Positions 25,427 to 36,766 are shown, counted from the first letter of the stretch. The stretch is DNA of 64,000 nt from Pseudomonas cannabina (GCF_900100365.1 NZ_FNKU01000001.1:3286001-3350000); one strand, 5' to 3'. Numbers and translations are program-made. The notes: a model not told the origin generated them from the letters alone.

Positions 25427-27781
25427 TTAGTTCACCCTAAGGCCGGGTGACACCTGAGACTTGGCAATCCATGCTTCAAAGGCGGCCGCCGGCAGCGGAC
25501 GGCTGATCAGGTAACCCTGTGCCGTGTCGCAATGCCAGCGCCGGAGCAGGTCCAGGCTGTGTTGATATTCAACGCCTTCGGCCACGACTTTGAGCCCCAG
25601 GTTGTGGCTCATTTCGATGGTCGAACGCACGATCACGGCGTCTTCACTGGTTTCATCCAGATCGCGCACGAAAGACTGGTCGATTTTCAGTTCCTGCACG
25701 GGCAGTCGCTTCAAGTGCGCCAATGACGAATAGCCAGTGCCGAAGTCATCGATCGACAAGCTGATGCCGCAGTCGCGCAGGCGATGCAGAACGATCAGCG
25801 CCTTTTCCGGCTCGCTCATGACGGCGCTTTCGGTGATTTCGAACACCAACTGCTCGGCAGGCACGCCGTATTGTTTGATCAAGCGCATGACATACCCGGC
25901 CAGGTCACCGCTCAACAAGTCATCGGCAGAGATGTTGACCGACACCTGCAACACCAGCCCACGCTGGCGCCAGTCGGCCAACTGCCGAAACGCTTCTTCG
26001 ATAACCCAGTCGGTCAGCAGATGAATGCTGCCGGTGCGCTCGGCCAGCACGATGAATTCAGCCGGCGAGACGTTGCCGAACCGTGGGTGAACCCAGCGTA
26101 GCAAGGCTTCGGCCTGCCGCACATAGCCTTGGCGGATATCCAGCTTGGGCTGGTAATGCAGCGTCAGCTCGCCGTTCTGCGGTGCCTTGCGCAGGTCACG
26201 AATCAGACAGATCTGGCGCTGGTGGGCAAGGTCACGACCGTCTTGATAGATCTGCAGACGGCCAGGCAGGAAGGTCGCGTCTTTGCGGGCAATCGCGGCA
26301 CGACTGACCAGCTCGTGAGCAGAGCCACCGTGTTCCGGGTACACCGTGATGCCGACACAGCATTCAAGCGCCAGATCCAGATTGTCGATGCGCGGCAACC
26401 CGGCGAGCGAACGTTGCACGGCGTCGCCCATGCCCACGGCGCCGTCGCTGGTGGTGTTGTCCAGCAGTAGCAGAAACTCGGTGGCGGCCAGCCGGGCAAC
26501 TGTATCACCAGCACGCAGAATGCCTTGCAGGCGTTGCCCGACCTGAAGCAACAACGGCTCCACCCCCTCGGCACCCGCGCTTTCACTGATCGCCGCGAGA
26601 TTGCTGATACCCAGGTACAGCAGCGCAACCGGACGCTCGGCAGCAATCGCGCTGCCCAGACGCTCCATGACCAGCGCCCGGTTGGGCAGGCCGGTCAGAT
26701 TGTCATGCAGCGCGTTATGCGCAAGCTGGCTCTCGCGCACGGCGATGCCATGCTGCATGGTGTTGATGGCATCAGCGAGCATGCCCAGCTCATCGTCGCG
26801 GGCCATGTTGACCGGGGTTTCATAATCACCGTCGCCGATGCGCTTGGCGGCAATCGCCAGAGCCCGCACCGGTAACGAAACGCTGCGCGCCAGTGCCAGC
26901 GTGCCGATCAAGGACGCCAGCAAGGCGGCCATGGAAATCCAGAAAATCTTTTCATCCAGCGGCGCAAAGGCTTGAAAGGCCTTGTCCAGCGGGCTTTGCA
27001 ACAGCGCTATCACTTGCCCGTCGCCGGCATTGCCGGTGTTGGCCAGCATCAGGGTCTGACTGAGGAATTTCTGGTTGGCCTGTTCGGTGACGCGCATCTG
27101 ACCGCCGGAGGAGTTTCTCATCAGCTCGACCAGTCCTGCATGCATCGCGGGCGACTGGGTGCTGATCAAGTTGCCGGGCTCACCGTTTTCCACCGTGAGA
27201 AAAGACACTTCCAGGCCGCTGAGCGAGCGCAGTTCTTCGGCAATATTGCTGTCGATGGCGAACCCCATGACCACCCGACCGATCGGCAACGGTGCCAGCA
27301 CGGTACTTTCCACCAGCAAATGCGGTGTTCCGCCACCGGGAATGATCAATACGGACTGCCCGGCGCGTTTGGCATTGCGCAGCGCCTGGTCGTAGATGAA
27401 TCTGGAGCCCTCTGGCACGTCGGGAATGGTGCTGGCAATCACCACACCGTCCATGCCCAGCAGGAACATGTCACTGGCATTGATCCGCTTGCCGTGGTTA
27501 AGCAGTACCGAGCGAATCGTCGATGCGTCAGAGCTGGCCACCGCATCGCGAAAACCGAAGTCGGCAGACAGCAACTGCACGCCGTCACGCAAGCGCTTGC
27601 CACGCAGATCGATCAGACGCTCAAACACCCGGCTACCCACTTCCAGTTGCGCCTGCGCCTGGGTACGCACGGCATCGCCGGTCGCGAACTTGACCGCCAG
27701 AAACACTGCGCCCACGACGATCAGCAACAGGGCAATCAGAACCCCGGCGATACGCGCCTGAAAGCTGATTTTAAGCTTCAT
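25427..27781 (-). CDS. Membrane GGDEF/EAL protein, probable c-di-GMP phosphodiesterase
   Basis: A 784-aa protein. It begins with a membrane segment (IAGVLIALLLIVVGAVFLAVKFA), then a periplasmic sensor region (~35-275), a second membrane helix (IFWISMAALLASLIGTLALA), and a HAMP linker (VRALAIAAKRIGDGDYETP). The GGDEF domain has LAATEFLLLL where GGDEF should be, so it is probably inactive or a GTP sensor. The EAL domain keeps QAEALLRWVHP, FEITESAVM, DDFGTGYSSLAHLK and VVAEGVE, so phosphodiesterase activity is likely. It overlaps the cupredoxin gene by four bases, suggesting that copper or redox sensing feeds c-di-GMP turnover. Confidence 0.92.
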   Translation of the reverse strand: MKLKISFQARIAGVLIALLLIVVGAVFLAVKFATGDAVRTQAQAQLEVGSRVFERLIDLRGKRLRDGVQLLSADFGFRDAVASSDASTIRSVLLNHGKRINASDMFLLGMDGVVIASTIPDVPEGSRFIYDQALRNAKRAGQSVLIIPGGGTPHLLVESTVLAPLPIGRVVMGFAIDSNIAEELRSLSGLEVSFLTVENGEPGNLISTQSPAMHAGLVELMRNSSGGQMRVTEQANQKFLSQTLMLANTGNAGDGQVIALLQSPLDKAFQAFAPLDEKIFWISMAALLASLIGTLALARSVSLPVRALAIAAKRIGDGDYETPVNMARDDELGMLADAINTMQHGIAVRESQLAHNALHDNLTGLPNRALVMERLGSAIAAERPVALLYLGISNLAAISESAGAEGVEPLLLQVGQRLQGILRAGDTVARLAATEFLLLLDNTTSDGAVGMGDAVQRSLAGLPRIDNLDLALECCVGITVYPEHGGSAHELVSRAAIARKDATFLPGRLQIYQDGRDLAHQRQICLIRDLRKAPQNGELTLHYQPKLDIRQGYVRQAEALLRWVHPRFGNVSPAEFIVLAERTGSIHLLTDWVIEEAFRQLADWRQRGLVLQVSVNISADDLLSGDLAGYVMRLIKQYGVPAEQLVFEITESAVMSEPEKALIVLHRLRDCGISLSIDDFGTGYSSLAHLKRLPVQELKIDQSFVRDLDETSEDAVIVRSTIEMSHNLGLKVVAEGVEYQHSLDLLRRWHCDTAQGYLISRPLPAAAFEAWIAKSQVSPGLRVN

Positions 27782-28452
27782 TCATGGGCGGCCTTGTGAA
27801 AGGCGTCACCAAAACCGCTGGACTCCGGCCTGGCAGGTTTGTCCTCCGCTTTCGCCTCGACCTCCAGCTTGAAGCGCTGAACAAGGCCTGCAGCGGGCAC
27901 CTCGAATTCGCCACCCGACACCGGCTGCATATTTTCAAGCTGTGGGTGCCAGAGGGTGGCGGCATAGTGCCCGGCGGGGATCTGATCGAGCTTCAGCAGG
28001 CCTTTGCTGTCCGTAACGCCGAACCATGGCTCGTCGGTCACGTAGATATAACCCACCATCCAGTCATGAATGTTGCAACCGAGAACCACGACGCCAGGCT
28101 TGTCGAACAGCAACGGTTCCGACGGGGTGCCTTCATAAAGACGCAATTCAAAGCGTTTGGCCGGAGAAAACGAATACACCTGATGGCGAATGTTGTCGCT
28201 GTTGGGGAACTTGACCTGCGTACCGGTGTGCACCGCCAGCACGTAGGGCGAAAACTCCTGGTCGCGCTGATCCATCGACGCCTGAAGCACAGCGGGCGCA
28301 GCACCAGCTGGCCCTTTGAGCGTTACCACTGCATCAGCGAGAGGCTTGCCCTGGCTGTCGAGCATTTGTGCAGTAAAGGTCGCGGCCGATGCTGTGGTGG
28401 CCGATGCTATCCATAATCCGGCCAGCAATGCCGAAAAAAATACGTTGGTCAT
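27778..28452 (-). CDS. Cupredoxin-like periplasmic protein ('methylamine utilization' family)
   Basis: A 224-aa protein with a signal peptide (MTNVFFSALLAGLWIASATTASA). The cupredoxin fold carries typical copper ligands: His in NIRHQVYSF and Cys/His in LGCNIHDWMVGYIYVTD. I use the Met at 28452, which gives a standard signal peptide; the longer frame from 28503 does not. It probably binds copper and transfers electrons or senses redox state. It is the first gene of the globin operon. Confidence 0.82.
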   Translation of the reverse strand: MTNVFFSALLAGLWIASATTASAATFTAQMLDSQGKPLADAVVTLKGPAGAAPAVLQASMDQRDQEFSPYVLAVHTGTQVKFPNSDNIRHQVYSFSPAKRFELRLYEGTPSEPLLFDKPGVVVLGCNIHDWMVGYIYVTDEPWFGVTDSKGLLKLDQIPAGHYAATLWHPQLENMQPVSGGEFEVPAAGLVQRFKLEVEAKAEDKPARPESSGFGDAFHKAAHE

Positions 28453-28631
28453 ACCTGATTCAACCCATAGCGGCAGGGCCGCAATTAAATAAGCCAGCGC
28501 CATTCAGGTGCTGACTGCCTCCGTGCCACGAAAACGGTTTTATTGTCGCTTTACAGACTATCGACCAAGACTATTGAAACCTGAGGGTAGCTGCCCCATC
28601 TAAGAGCCATGTTCAACTTCTCAGGTGCCCC

Positions 28632-31049
28632 ATGAGCGACCAGCAGACAGCCTCGCCAGATTTGCCCAATGACGCAGACGAGCACGACGTGTCTCTGAGT
28701 TCCGACAGCACCTCGCTTGCCCTGCCCGGCCAGAACCTGCCGGACAAGGTGTACATCATCCCGATTCACAACCGCCCGTTCTTCCCTGCGCAAGTGTTGC
28801 CGGTGATCGTCAACGAAGAGCCGTGGGCCGAGACCCTGGAGCTGGTCAGCAAGTCCGAGCATCACTCGCTGGCGCTGTTCTTCATGGACACGCCACAGGA
28901 AGATCCACGCCACTTCGATACGGCGGCGCTTCCCGAGTATGGCACTTTGGTCAAGGTTCACCACGCCAGCCGCGAAAATGGTCGCTTGCAGTTCGTGGCT
29001 CAGGGCCTGAGCCGCGTGCGTATCCGCACCTGGCTCAAGCACCATCGCCCGCCGTATCTGGTTGAAGTCGAATATCCGCAGCAGCCTAACGAGCCGACCG
29101 ACGAGGTGAAGGCGTACGGCATGGCGCTGATCAATGCGATCAAGGAACTGCTGCCGCTTAACCCGTTGTACAGCGAAGAGCTAAAGAATTACCTCAATCG
29201 CTTCAGCCCCAACGACCCCTCACCGCTGACCGACTTCGCCGCGGCACTGACCTCCGCCACCGGCGTTGAGCTGCAACAGGTGCTCGACTGCGTGCCGATG
29301 CTCAAGCGCATGGAAAAAGTCCTGCCGATGCTGCGCAAGGAAGTCGAAGTTGCACGCTTGCAGAAAGAGATTTCCGCCGAGGTGAACCGCAAGATCGGCG
29401 AGCATCAGCGCCAGTTCTTCCTCAAGGAACAGCTCAAAGTCATTCAGCAAGAGCTGGGGTTGAGCAAAGACGACCGCAGCGCCGATATCGAACAATTCGA
29501 GCAGCGCCTTGAAGGCAAGACCTTGCCGCCACAGGCGCGCAAGAAGTTCGACGAGGAAATCGGCAAGCTCAAGGTGCTGGAAACCGGCTCGCCTGAATAC
29601 GCCGTGACGCGTAATTACCTGGACTGGACCAGTTCGTTGCCGTGGGGCGTCTACGGTGCGGACAAACTGGACCTCAAGCACGCCCGCAAAGTGCTCGATC
29701 AGCACCACGCCGGGCTGGATGACATCAAGGCGCGGATTCTCGAATTCCTTGCCGTGGGCGCCTACAAGGGCGAGATCAGCGGCTCGATAGTCTTGCTGGT
29801 CGGCCCGCCCGGCGTGGGCAAGACCAGCGTCGGACGCTCGATTGCCGAATCACTGGGTCGGCCGTTCTATCGCCTGAGCGTCGGCGGCATGCGCGACGAA
29901 GCCGAGATCAAGGGCCATCGCCGTACTTATATCGGTGCCCAGCCGGGCAAGCTGGTGCAGGCGCTGAAAGACGTCGAAGTCATGAACCCGGTCATTATGC
30001 TCGATGAAATCGACAAGATGGGTCAGAGCTATCAGGGCGACCCGGCGTCGGCGCTGCTGGAAACCCTGGACCCGGAACAGAACGTCGAATTCCTCGATCA
30101 TTATCTGGACCTGCGTCTGGACCTGTCGAAAGTGCTGTTCGTGTGCACCGCCAACACCCTGGATTCGATCCCCGGCCCGTTGCTCGACCGGATGGAAGTG
30201 ATTCGCCTGTCGGGCTATATCACCGAAGAGAAACTGGCGATTGCCAAGCGCCACTTGTGGCCCAAGCAGCTGGCAAAAGCCGGCGTTGCGAAAAACAAGC
30301 TGAGCATCAGCGACACCGCCTTGCGCGCCGTGATCGAAGGCTATGCGCGCGAAGCCGGCGTGCGGCATCTGGAAAAACAGCTCGGCAAACTGGTGCGTAA
30401 AGCGGTCGTCAAACTGCTGGACGCGCCTGATTCGGTGATCAAGATAGGGCCGAAAGACCTCGAAGCGTCGCTGGGCATGCCGGTGTTCCGCAGTGAACAG
30501 GTGCTGTCGGGAGTGGGTGTCATCACCGGTCTGGCCTGGACCAGCATGGGCGGCGCAACCTTGCCGATCGAGGCAACGCGTATTCACACCCTGAACCGAG
30601 GCTTCAAACTGACCGGGCAACTGGGCGATGTGATGAAAGAGTCGGCAGAAATCGCCTATAGCTACGTCAGTGCCAATCTGTCGAAGTTTGGTGGCGACGC
30701 GAAGTTTTTCGACGAGGCCTTTGTGCACGTTCACGTTCCCGAGGGCGCAACCCCGAAAGATGGACCGAGCGCAGGCGTGACCATGGCCAGCGCCCTGCTG
30801 TCGCTGGCGCGCAATCAAGCGCCGAAGAAAGGTGTGGCCATGACCGGAGAACTGACCCTGACCGGCCATGTACTGCCCATCGGTGGCGTGCGCGAAAAAG
30901 TCATTGCGGCGCGCCGACAGAAAATCCACGAACTGATCCTGCCGGAACCGAACCGGGGCAATTTCGAGGAGTTGCCGGATTACCTCAAGGAAGGCATCAC
31001 CGTGCACTTCGCCAAGCGCTTTGCCGATGTGGTGAAGGTGTTGTTTTAA
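28632..31049 (+). CDS. asrA: Lon-family ATP-dependent protease, AsrA-type
   Basis: An 805-aa cytoplasmic AAA+ serine protease. It has an N-terminal Lon substrate domain, Walker A GPPGVGKTSVGRS (~391), Walker B PVIMLDEIDKMG, and the Ser-Lys dyad at S713 (DGPSAGVTM) and K756 (GVREKVIAARR). The N-terminal extension (DEHDVSLSSDSTSLALPGQNLPDKVYIIP) and the icp gene downstream match Pseudomonas aeruginosa AsrA (PA0779, beside icp) rather than the lon gene next to clpX. AsrA drives the aminoglycoside-induced heat-shock-like response. Ribosome site AGGTG is five bases before the ATG. Confidence 0.92.
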   Translation: MSDQQTASPDLPNDADEHDVSLSSDSTSLALPGQNLPDKVYIIPIHNRPFFPAQVLPVIVNEEPWAETLELVSKSEHHSLALFFMDTPQEDPRHFDTAALPEYGTLVKVHHASRENGRLQFVAQGLSRVRIRTWLKHHRPPYLVEVEYPQQPNEPTDEVKAYGMALINAIKELLPLNPLYSEELKNYLNRFSPNDPSPLTDFAAALTSATGVELQQVLDCVPMLKRMEKVLPMLRKEVEVARLQKEISAEVNRKIGEHQRQFFLKEQLKVIQQELGLSKDDRSADIEQFEQRLEGKTLPPQARKKFDEEIGKLKVLETGSPEYAVTRNYLDWTSSLPWGVYGADKLDLKHARKVLDQHHAGLDDIKARILEFLAVGAYKGEISGSIVLLVGPPGVGKTSVGRSIAESLGRPFYRLSVGGMRDEAEIKGHRRTYIGAQPGKLVQALKDVEVMNPVIMLDEIDKMGQSYQGDPASALLETLDPEQNVEFLDHYLDLRLDLSKVLFVCTANTLDSIPGPLLDRMEVIRLSGYITEEKLAIAKRHLWPKQLAKAGVAKNKLSISDTALRAVIEGYAREAGVRHLEKQLGKLVRKAVVKLLDAPDSVIKIGPKDLEASLGMPVFRSEQVLSGVGVITGLAWTSMGGATLPIEATRIHTLNRGFKLTGQLGDVMKESAEIAYSYVSANLSKFGGDAKFFDEAFVHVHVPEGATPKDGPSAGVTMASALLSLARNQAPKKGVAMTGELTLTGHVLPIGGVREKVIAARRQKIHELILPEPNRGNFEELPDYLKEGITVHFAKRFADVVKVLF

Positions 31050-31120
31050 AGGTTGATGCGGGGACAAGTCTCACACTGACGCTCGTTCCCGCGCTCTGGT
31101 GTTATTCACAAATCTAACTG

Positions 31121-31172
31121 ACTATCGTGCCGATGCTCCGCGTCGGCACGCAGTTCTGGATGCTCTGCGTCC
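31121..31172. repeat. Intergenic palindromic repeat
   Basis: The hairpin cgtgccga...tcggcacg (31126-31150) is followed by cagttctggatgctctgcgtcc (31151-31172). The 25-bp hairpin occurs as an exact reverse complement at 63434-63458, and the second block recurs at 14546-14567. It may terminate asrA transcripts. Confidence 0.8.
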
Positions 31173-31258
31173 GATCCTGAGCGCGATACCTGTCGTACTC
31201 CCCCACAAAACCCTGATCGGTTATCCTTCGGCCTCGTCTCGCACTACCGGAACTTGCC

Positions 31259-31651
31259 ATGATCCCTGCCCGTTTTGTTGCACCGTTGAGCCTCGCGCTG
31301 CTGACGGCGTGCGCTCAGACACCGAGAAACATCGTCTCCATCGACACGCAGAGCGATTGCCCGCTGACGCTCAAACCCGGACAGACGCTGATCCTCACGC
31401 TGCCCAGCAACCCGACGACGGGCTTTCGCTGGTTGATCCAGAACCCGGCGCCGACTGTCCTGCGCAGCCTGGGGCCTGAGGTGTATGCCAATGCCGAAAG
31501 CAAGGAAATGGTCGGCAGTGGCGGACAGTCGGTGTGGCGCTACAAGGCAACGGACGTCGGCACCGGGAAGCTGCTCATGACCTATCAACAGCCGTGGGCG
31601 CCGGAAGTGCCGCCGGAGCAGACGTTCGAGTGCGCGATCAGTGTGAACTGA
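31259..31651 (+). CDS. icp: Chagasin-type inhibitor of cysteine peptidases, lipoprotein
   Basis: A 130-aa protein with a signal peptide and lipobox LLTAC. It has the three loops of the chagasin/I42 family: [21 protein letters not shown] (GGxG-type) and YQQPWAPE (RPW-type). It blocks papain-like cysteine proteases in the periplasm or outside the cell. Downstream of asrA, as in P. aeruginosa. Confidence 0.88.
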   Translation: MIPARFVAPLSLALLTACAQTPRNIVSIDTQSDCPLTLKPGQTLILTLPSNPTTGFRWLIQNPAPTVLRSLGPEVYANAESKEMVGSGGQSVWRYKATDVGTGKLLMTYQQPWAPEVPPEQTFECAISVN

Positions 31652-31751
31652 GGCTTTCGGTGCGGCTGGTCCGAGCGCACGCGCTGCACCATGCATCCCG
31701 GCGACAAGTTGGCTAGAATGCCCGCCTTTCAAAGCCTTCGCCGGAACCGCC

Positions 31752-32495
31752 GTGAGCAAAGAACCCGACCGCATTTTCGCCCAGCCTCTGGCTCAGGTGC
31801 CTGACTTCGCCTTCAATGAAGACGTGGTTCGGGTATTCCCGGACATGATCAAGCGCTCGGTGCCCGGCTACCCGACGATTGTCGAAAACCTCGGCGTGCT
31901 CGCCGCGCAGTTCGCGCAGCCCGACACCGTGCTGTATGACCTTGGCAGTTCGCTGGGTGCTGTCACGCAAGCCTTGCGCCGTCACGTACGCGGCGAAGGC
32001 TGTGAAGTCATCGCGATAGACAATTCCAGCGCGATGGTCGAGCGCTGCCGTGAGTACCTTAACGCGCAGAACTCCATGTTTCAGGAGCTGCTGCCAGTGC
32101 AGGTCATCGAGGGCGATATCCTCGCGCTGGAGTTCAAGCCTGCCTCGGTGGTGGCGCTGAATTTCACCCTGCAATTCATTGCGCCCGACCAGCGTCTGGC
32201 GCTGCTCGGCCGCATTCGTGATGCACTGGTACCGGGCGGCGCGCTGATCCTCTCCGAGAAACTGCGCTTTAACGATGAGCAGGAACACGCGCTGTTGACC
32301 GATCTGCACATCGCCTTCAAGCGCGCCAACGGCTACAGCGATCTGGAAATTTCCCAGAAACGCAGCGCCATCGAAAATGTCATGAAACCCGACAGCCTTG
32401 AAGAACACCGTCAGCGCCTGCTGGCAGCAGGCTTCTCCAAGGTCGTGCCCTGGTTCCAATGCCTTAACTTTGCCTCGTTGATTGCCCTGCCATGA
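31752..32495 (+). CDS. cmoA: Carboxy-S-adenosyl-L-methionine synthase
   Basis: A 247-aa class I methyltransferase-fold enzyme that makes carboxy-SAM from SAM and prephenate. It has SAM-binding [13 protein letters not shown] and [14 protein letters not shown], plus [15 protein letters not shown] and LSEKLRF typical of CmoA. It starts at GTG (MSKEPDRIF). It overlaps cmoB by four bases; together they make cmo5U34 in the tRNA wobble position. Confidence 0.95.
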   Translation: MSKEPDRIFAQPLAQVPDFAFNEDVVRVFPDMIKRSVPGYPTIVENLGVLAAQFAQPDTVLYDLGSSLGAVTQALRRHVRGEGCEVIAIDNSSAMVERCREYLNAQNSMFQELLPVQVIEGDILALEFKPASVVALNFTLQFIAPDQRLALLGRIRDALVPGGALILSEKLRFNDEQEHALLTDLHIAFKRANGYSDLEISQKRSAIENVMKPDSLEEHRQRLLAAGFSKVVPWFQCLNFASLIALP

Positions 32496-33451
32496 TTGAT
32501 CTCGCTCCCCTCGTCCGTCGTCTGGCGGGCACCCCTCTTGCTGAATGGGCCAACGGCCTGCAAGCCCAGCTCAACACCAAGATGACCAAAGGTCACGGCG
32601 ACCTGCAACGCTGGCAAAGTGCGCTGGATGCGTTGCCGGACCTGCAACCCGAGAGGGTCGATCTGACGGACAGCTTTACCCTGGAAACCGAGTGTGACGG
32701 CGAAACCCGTACTGTGCTGCGCAAGGCGTTGCTCGGCTTGTCGCCATGGCGCAAGGGGCCGTTCAACGTGTTCGGCGTGCACATCGATACCGAATGGCGC
32801 TCGGACTGGAAGTGGTCGCGAGTGTCGCCACACCTCGATCTGAAGGGCAAACGCGTCCTCGACGTAGGCTGCGGCAATGGTTACTACCAGTGGCGCATGC
32901 TCGGTGCCGGGGCCGACAGTGTGATTGGTGTCGACCCGAACTGGTTGTTCTTTTGCCAGTTCCAGGCCATGCAGCGCTACCTGCCAGACCTGCCCGCCTG
33001 GCACCTGCCCTTCGCGCTGGAAGATCTGCCCGCCAGTCTGGAAGGCTTCGACACGGTGTTTTCCATGGGCGTGCTCTATCACCGCAAGTCGCCCATCGAC
33101 CATTTGCTGGCTTTGAAAGACTGCCTGGTCAAAGGCGGGGAACTGGTGATGGAAACGCTCGTGGTGCCAGGCGATGTGCATCAGGTGCTGGTGCCTGAAG
33201 ACCGCTATGCGCAAATGCGCAACGTATGGTTCCTGCCGTCGGTGCCCGCGCTGGACCTGTGGATGCGCCGCGCAGGCTTTACCGACGTGCGGTGTGTGGA
33301 CGTCAGCCATACCACGGTCGAAGAACAGCGCAGCACCGAGTGGATGCGCTTTCAGTCGTTGAGTGACTACCTGGACCCCAATGATCACAGCAAGACCGTC
33401 GAAGGCCTGCCTGCGCCCATGCGTGCAGTGATCGTGGGGCGCAAGCCTTGA
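32492..33451 (+). CDS. cmoB: tRNA U34 carboxymethyltransferase
   Basis: A 319-aa enzyme that transfers the carboxymethyl group from carboxy-SAM to 5-hydroxyuridine-34 of tRNA. It has [50 protein letters not shown] and [13 protein letters not shown], all hallmarks of CmoB. Length matches the family. It is the last core gene before the foreign island. Confidence 0.96.
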   Translation: MIDLAPLVRRLAGTPLAEWANGLQAQLNTKMTKGHGDLQRWQSALDALPDLQPERVDLTDSFTLETECDGETRTVLRKALLGLSPWRKGPFNVFGVHIDTEWRSDWKWSRVSPHLDLKGKRVLDVGCGNGYYQWRMLGAGADSVIGVDPNWLFFCQFQAMQRYLPDLPAWHLPFALEDLPASLEGFDTVFSMGVLYHRKSPIDHLLALKDCLVKGGELVMETLVVPGDVHQVLVPEDRYAQMRNVWFLPSVPALDLWMRRAGFTDVRCVDVSHTTVEEQRSTEWMRFQSLSDYLDPNDHSKTVEGLPAPMRAVIVGRKP

Positions 33452-33603
33452 ACAGAAACTGCATCTGTAGTAATGATAGATAGCATATAGATATCATGGC
33501 TTAAAATATTTTGACTCGATTGTGGGGCTGAAGTGCAAGCCAGAGATGGCTAGCCTGATGCAGGCTATAAAAGAAAATTTAATTCGAAGCAAGGAGAGCT
33601 TAC

Positions 33604-35680
33604 TTGAATTACAACCGCTCGCGCGCCCTGGAATTACTCCGTACTGGCTCGAACAAGCCAACCGCACAATTCCGTAACGGTCAAGAAGAGGCTATCCAGG
33701 GTACAGTGGATGGTCATCGTAGAATGCTTGTGGTGCAGAAGACGGGATGGGGTAAAAGTTTTGTATACTTTATCGCCACTAAGCTACTGCGCGAACAGGG
33801 AGAGGGACCCGCCATATTAATCTCGCCCTTGCTGTCGCTCATGAGGAATCATGACCTCGGCGGCAACGCGTATGGGTGTAAAAGCTGTCCACATAAATTC
33901 AGATAACGAGGATGAATGGACATCAATTGAGCAACAGATTGAAGAAGACGAAGTGGATGTTTTAATCATCTCTCCTGAGCGACTTGCCAACAGTCGGTTC
34001 CGCGAAAAATCGCTGGCACAGCTGGCTTCAAACATTTCTCTTCTGGTGGTAGACGAAGCACATTGCATTTCCGACTGGGGACATGATTTCAGACCGCACT
34101 ACAGGCTGCTGGAAAGAACCATAAAAAAGCTGCCTCAGAACATGAGAGTTCTGGCAACGACGGCCACCGCAAACAATCGGGTTATCCATGATCTTATTCA
34201 CGTACTGGGCCCTGACATTGAAGTATCACGAGGCGATCTAAATCGTGCTTCGCTGACGCTCCAGACGTTATATGTACAGCATCAAGCGCAACGCATGGCC
34301 TGGATCGCCGATCACCTGAATTGTTTGAAAGGCAGCGGAATAATATATGCACTCACGGTCCGCGACGCGGACGAACTTACCCGCTGGCTTAAGCACAAAG
34401 GTTTTGACGTTGAGGCGTATACAGGACGTACAGAAGACCGGGCAGCCATTGAAAAGAAACTTGACGACAATACGCTAAAGGCAGTAGTAGCTACGACAGC
34501 GCTGGGCATGGGCTACGACAAACCTGACCTTGCATTCGTCATCCACTACCAGATGCCCGGATCCGTCGTAGCTTACTATCAACAAGTGGGGCGAGCTGGT
34601 CGGGCCCTGCCCGACGCTTACGGCATACTGCTTTTCGGAGATGAAGAAAAAAGTGTCAATAATTACTTTATTGACACTGCATTTCCTCCTCCTGAACTGG
34701 TGGAAGATATAATTGCCGTTTTGACAGAACACCCAGAGGGCTTGACGCTTCCCTCCCTGATGAAATGTTTGAATTTCGGCAAAACCCGTATTGAACAGGC
34801 ACTCAAACTGATGGCATTGGAGCTTCCCACGCCGGTCGTGCATGAGAACTCCAGATGGTAACTCACCTCTTCAGAACTGAATCCAGACTTCTGGGGACGC
34901 GCCGAGCGAATGACATCTCTACGCCAGCAAGAACTTCAACAAATGAAGGACTATTGTGAGCTTCCATTTGGGCAGCACATGAAGTTTTTGATAGAAGCAC
35001 TGGACGGCGATCCCCGCTTTGTATCGCCTCCTGGCCTCAAACCCTTTGCTGCCACCGTCAGTGAGCAAGCTGAACAAGAAGCACACAACTTCTTAGGCCG
35101 ATCAAATCTACCCATTGAGCCGAGAAAAATGTGGCCTCCCGGCGGAATGCCTTACTACCAGACAAGCGGTAAAATCTCGCCAGCCCATCAAGCGCAAAAG
35201 GGACGGGCACTCTGCATATGGGGAGACGCTGGATGGGGTGCCCGGGTCAAACAGGGTCGATACGTGAGCAAGTCTTTCGATAATGAGCTATTGGAAGCCT
35301 GTGTAAAAATGTATAACACGTGGAATCCTCAACCTGCCCCGACATGGGTAACAGCAATCCCGTCTCTTCGTCATCCTGATTTGGTTCCCGAATTCGCCCG
35401 CCGTGTTGCCTGCAAATTAGGCTTGCCTTTTCATGCAGTACTGAAAAAAACAGAGCATCGGCAAGAACAAAAAACCATGGCTAATTCAGCTCAACAAGCC
35501 TTGAACGTCGACGGTTCAATGGAACTCGTATCTGAAAAAATACCTGCTGGCCCTGTATTGCTGATAGATGATATCGTCAACTCACGTTGGACATTCACCC
35601 TGGCCGCCTGGCTTCTGCGAAAAAACGGAGGTGGCGAGGTATGGCCATTAGCACTTGCCTTTAGCGGACACCAAGAATGA
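33604..35680 (+). pseudogene. RecQ-like helicase fused to ComF-like phosphoribosyltransferase (frameshift and internal stop)
   Basis: Read through two lesions, this is one ~690-aa protein. The start is TTG at 33604 with AAGGAG seven bases upstream. The helicase has TGWGKS (Walker A), SPLLSLMRN, VVDEAHCISDWGHDF (DEAH-type) and QQVGRAGRAL (motif VI). The frame breaks near 33851: ...LMRNHDLG stops at 33906 while helicase homology continues in the +1 frame (MTSAATRMGVKAVHIN), consistent with loss of two bases (expected AATCAGATG). A TAA at 34859-34861 interrupts the same frame 17 codons before MTSLRQQELQ. The C-terminal part (34910-35680) carries a PRPP-type motif, GPVLLIDDIVNSRWT. It overlaps the dprA-like gene (ATGA). 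Base composition is AT-richer than the flanks, suggesting transfer. Sequencing error cannot be excluded for either lesion alone. Confidence 0.85.
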
Positions 35681-36766
35681 CGCCGGACCTGTCTCCGAAT
35701 ACTCAAGCTATATTACTGCTGACTGCGCCCTTGATTATTGGAAATGCGCCTTCCAAGGATTTGCTCACGCCTGCAGAATATAAACGTTTGGCTATGCACC
35801 TGAGGCACATGCAGCGGCAACCGGCGGATCTAATGGCGGCGAATGGATCCACATTAATCTCTGATTGTCAGGCAATCGTTGATGAGACAAGGCTTAGAAA
35901 GCTACTTAACAGAGATTTTCTATTAAGCCAGGTGATTGAACATTGGCAAGCACGTGGCATTTGGGTAATTAGCCGGGCGGACAGTATGTACCCGCGCCGA
36001 CTGAAAGCCAGATTAAAAGAAAATGCTCCAGCCATTTTATATGGTTGCGGCAATATAGAACTTTTCGAATCGGGCGGACTGGCTGTTGTAGGCCCTCGCG
36101 ATGTGACACAAGACTTGGTCGACTACTCAACCACTGCCGGTCAACTCGCGGCACGTGCGTCGATCCCTATCATTTCTGGAGGGGCCAAAGGCGTTGATCG
36201 CGCAGCCATGAATGGATCGCTGCACGAGAATGGGTATGTATGTGAGGTTATGGCCGAGCGACTGGACCGAGGAGCGCTTGATCGAAATAATCGGCCTTGC
36301 CTAATGAGCGGACAGCTCGTCCTTGTTTCCGCCTATGACCCAGGCTCCGTCTTCAGCGTCGGGCATGCGATGCAAAGAAACAAACTCATCTATGCTCTTT
36401 CAGACGCCTCGCTCGTGGTCAATGCGGAAGTTAATAAGGGCGGCACATGGTCGGGTGCGGTAGAGCAACTGGACAAACTTAAACTGGTTAACGTTTACGT
36501 GCGCTCGACAGGCACTTCCTCTGAAGCCTTGAACTTACTGGCAGAAAAAGGTGCGCTGCCATGGCCGAACCCAAAAACAAGATCAGATTTCAAGGACATG
36601 TTTGAATACCCGGTAATGAGTGCTTTGGAAAAGCAGGGTCTGCCGCCTTCTATTAAAAATAACATGGACGCAAACAGTTCTAATGATCTGCTGTCACAGA
36701 CGGGAATAAATGAAGTGTCGCCCGTTGAGTATCGTCAGTCGGCAGCCAGCGCAACTGCCCCCTTAG

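Noticed and set aside
28632-31049. Calling this gene the housekeeping lon
   Set aside because: The neighbour is icp, not clpX or hupB, and the N-terminal extension fits the AsrA paralogue.
29850-31067. 405-aa antisense frame in asrA
   Set aside because: Opposite strand of the Lon AAA+ and protease domains; no independent support.
33851-34861. The 336-aa helicase part as an independent gene
   Set aside because: It begins mid-helicase, after Walker A in the other frame; a frameshift in one gene explains both halves.
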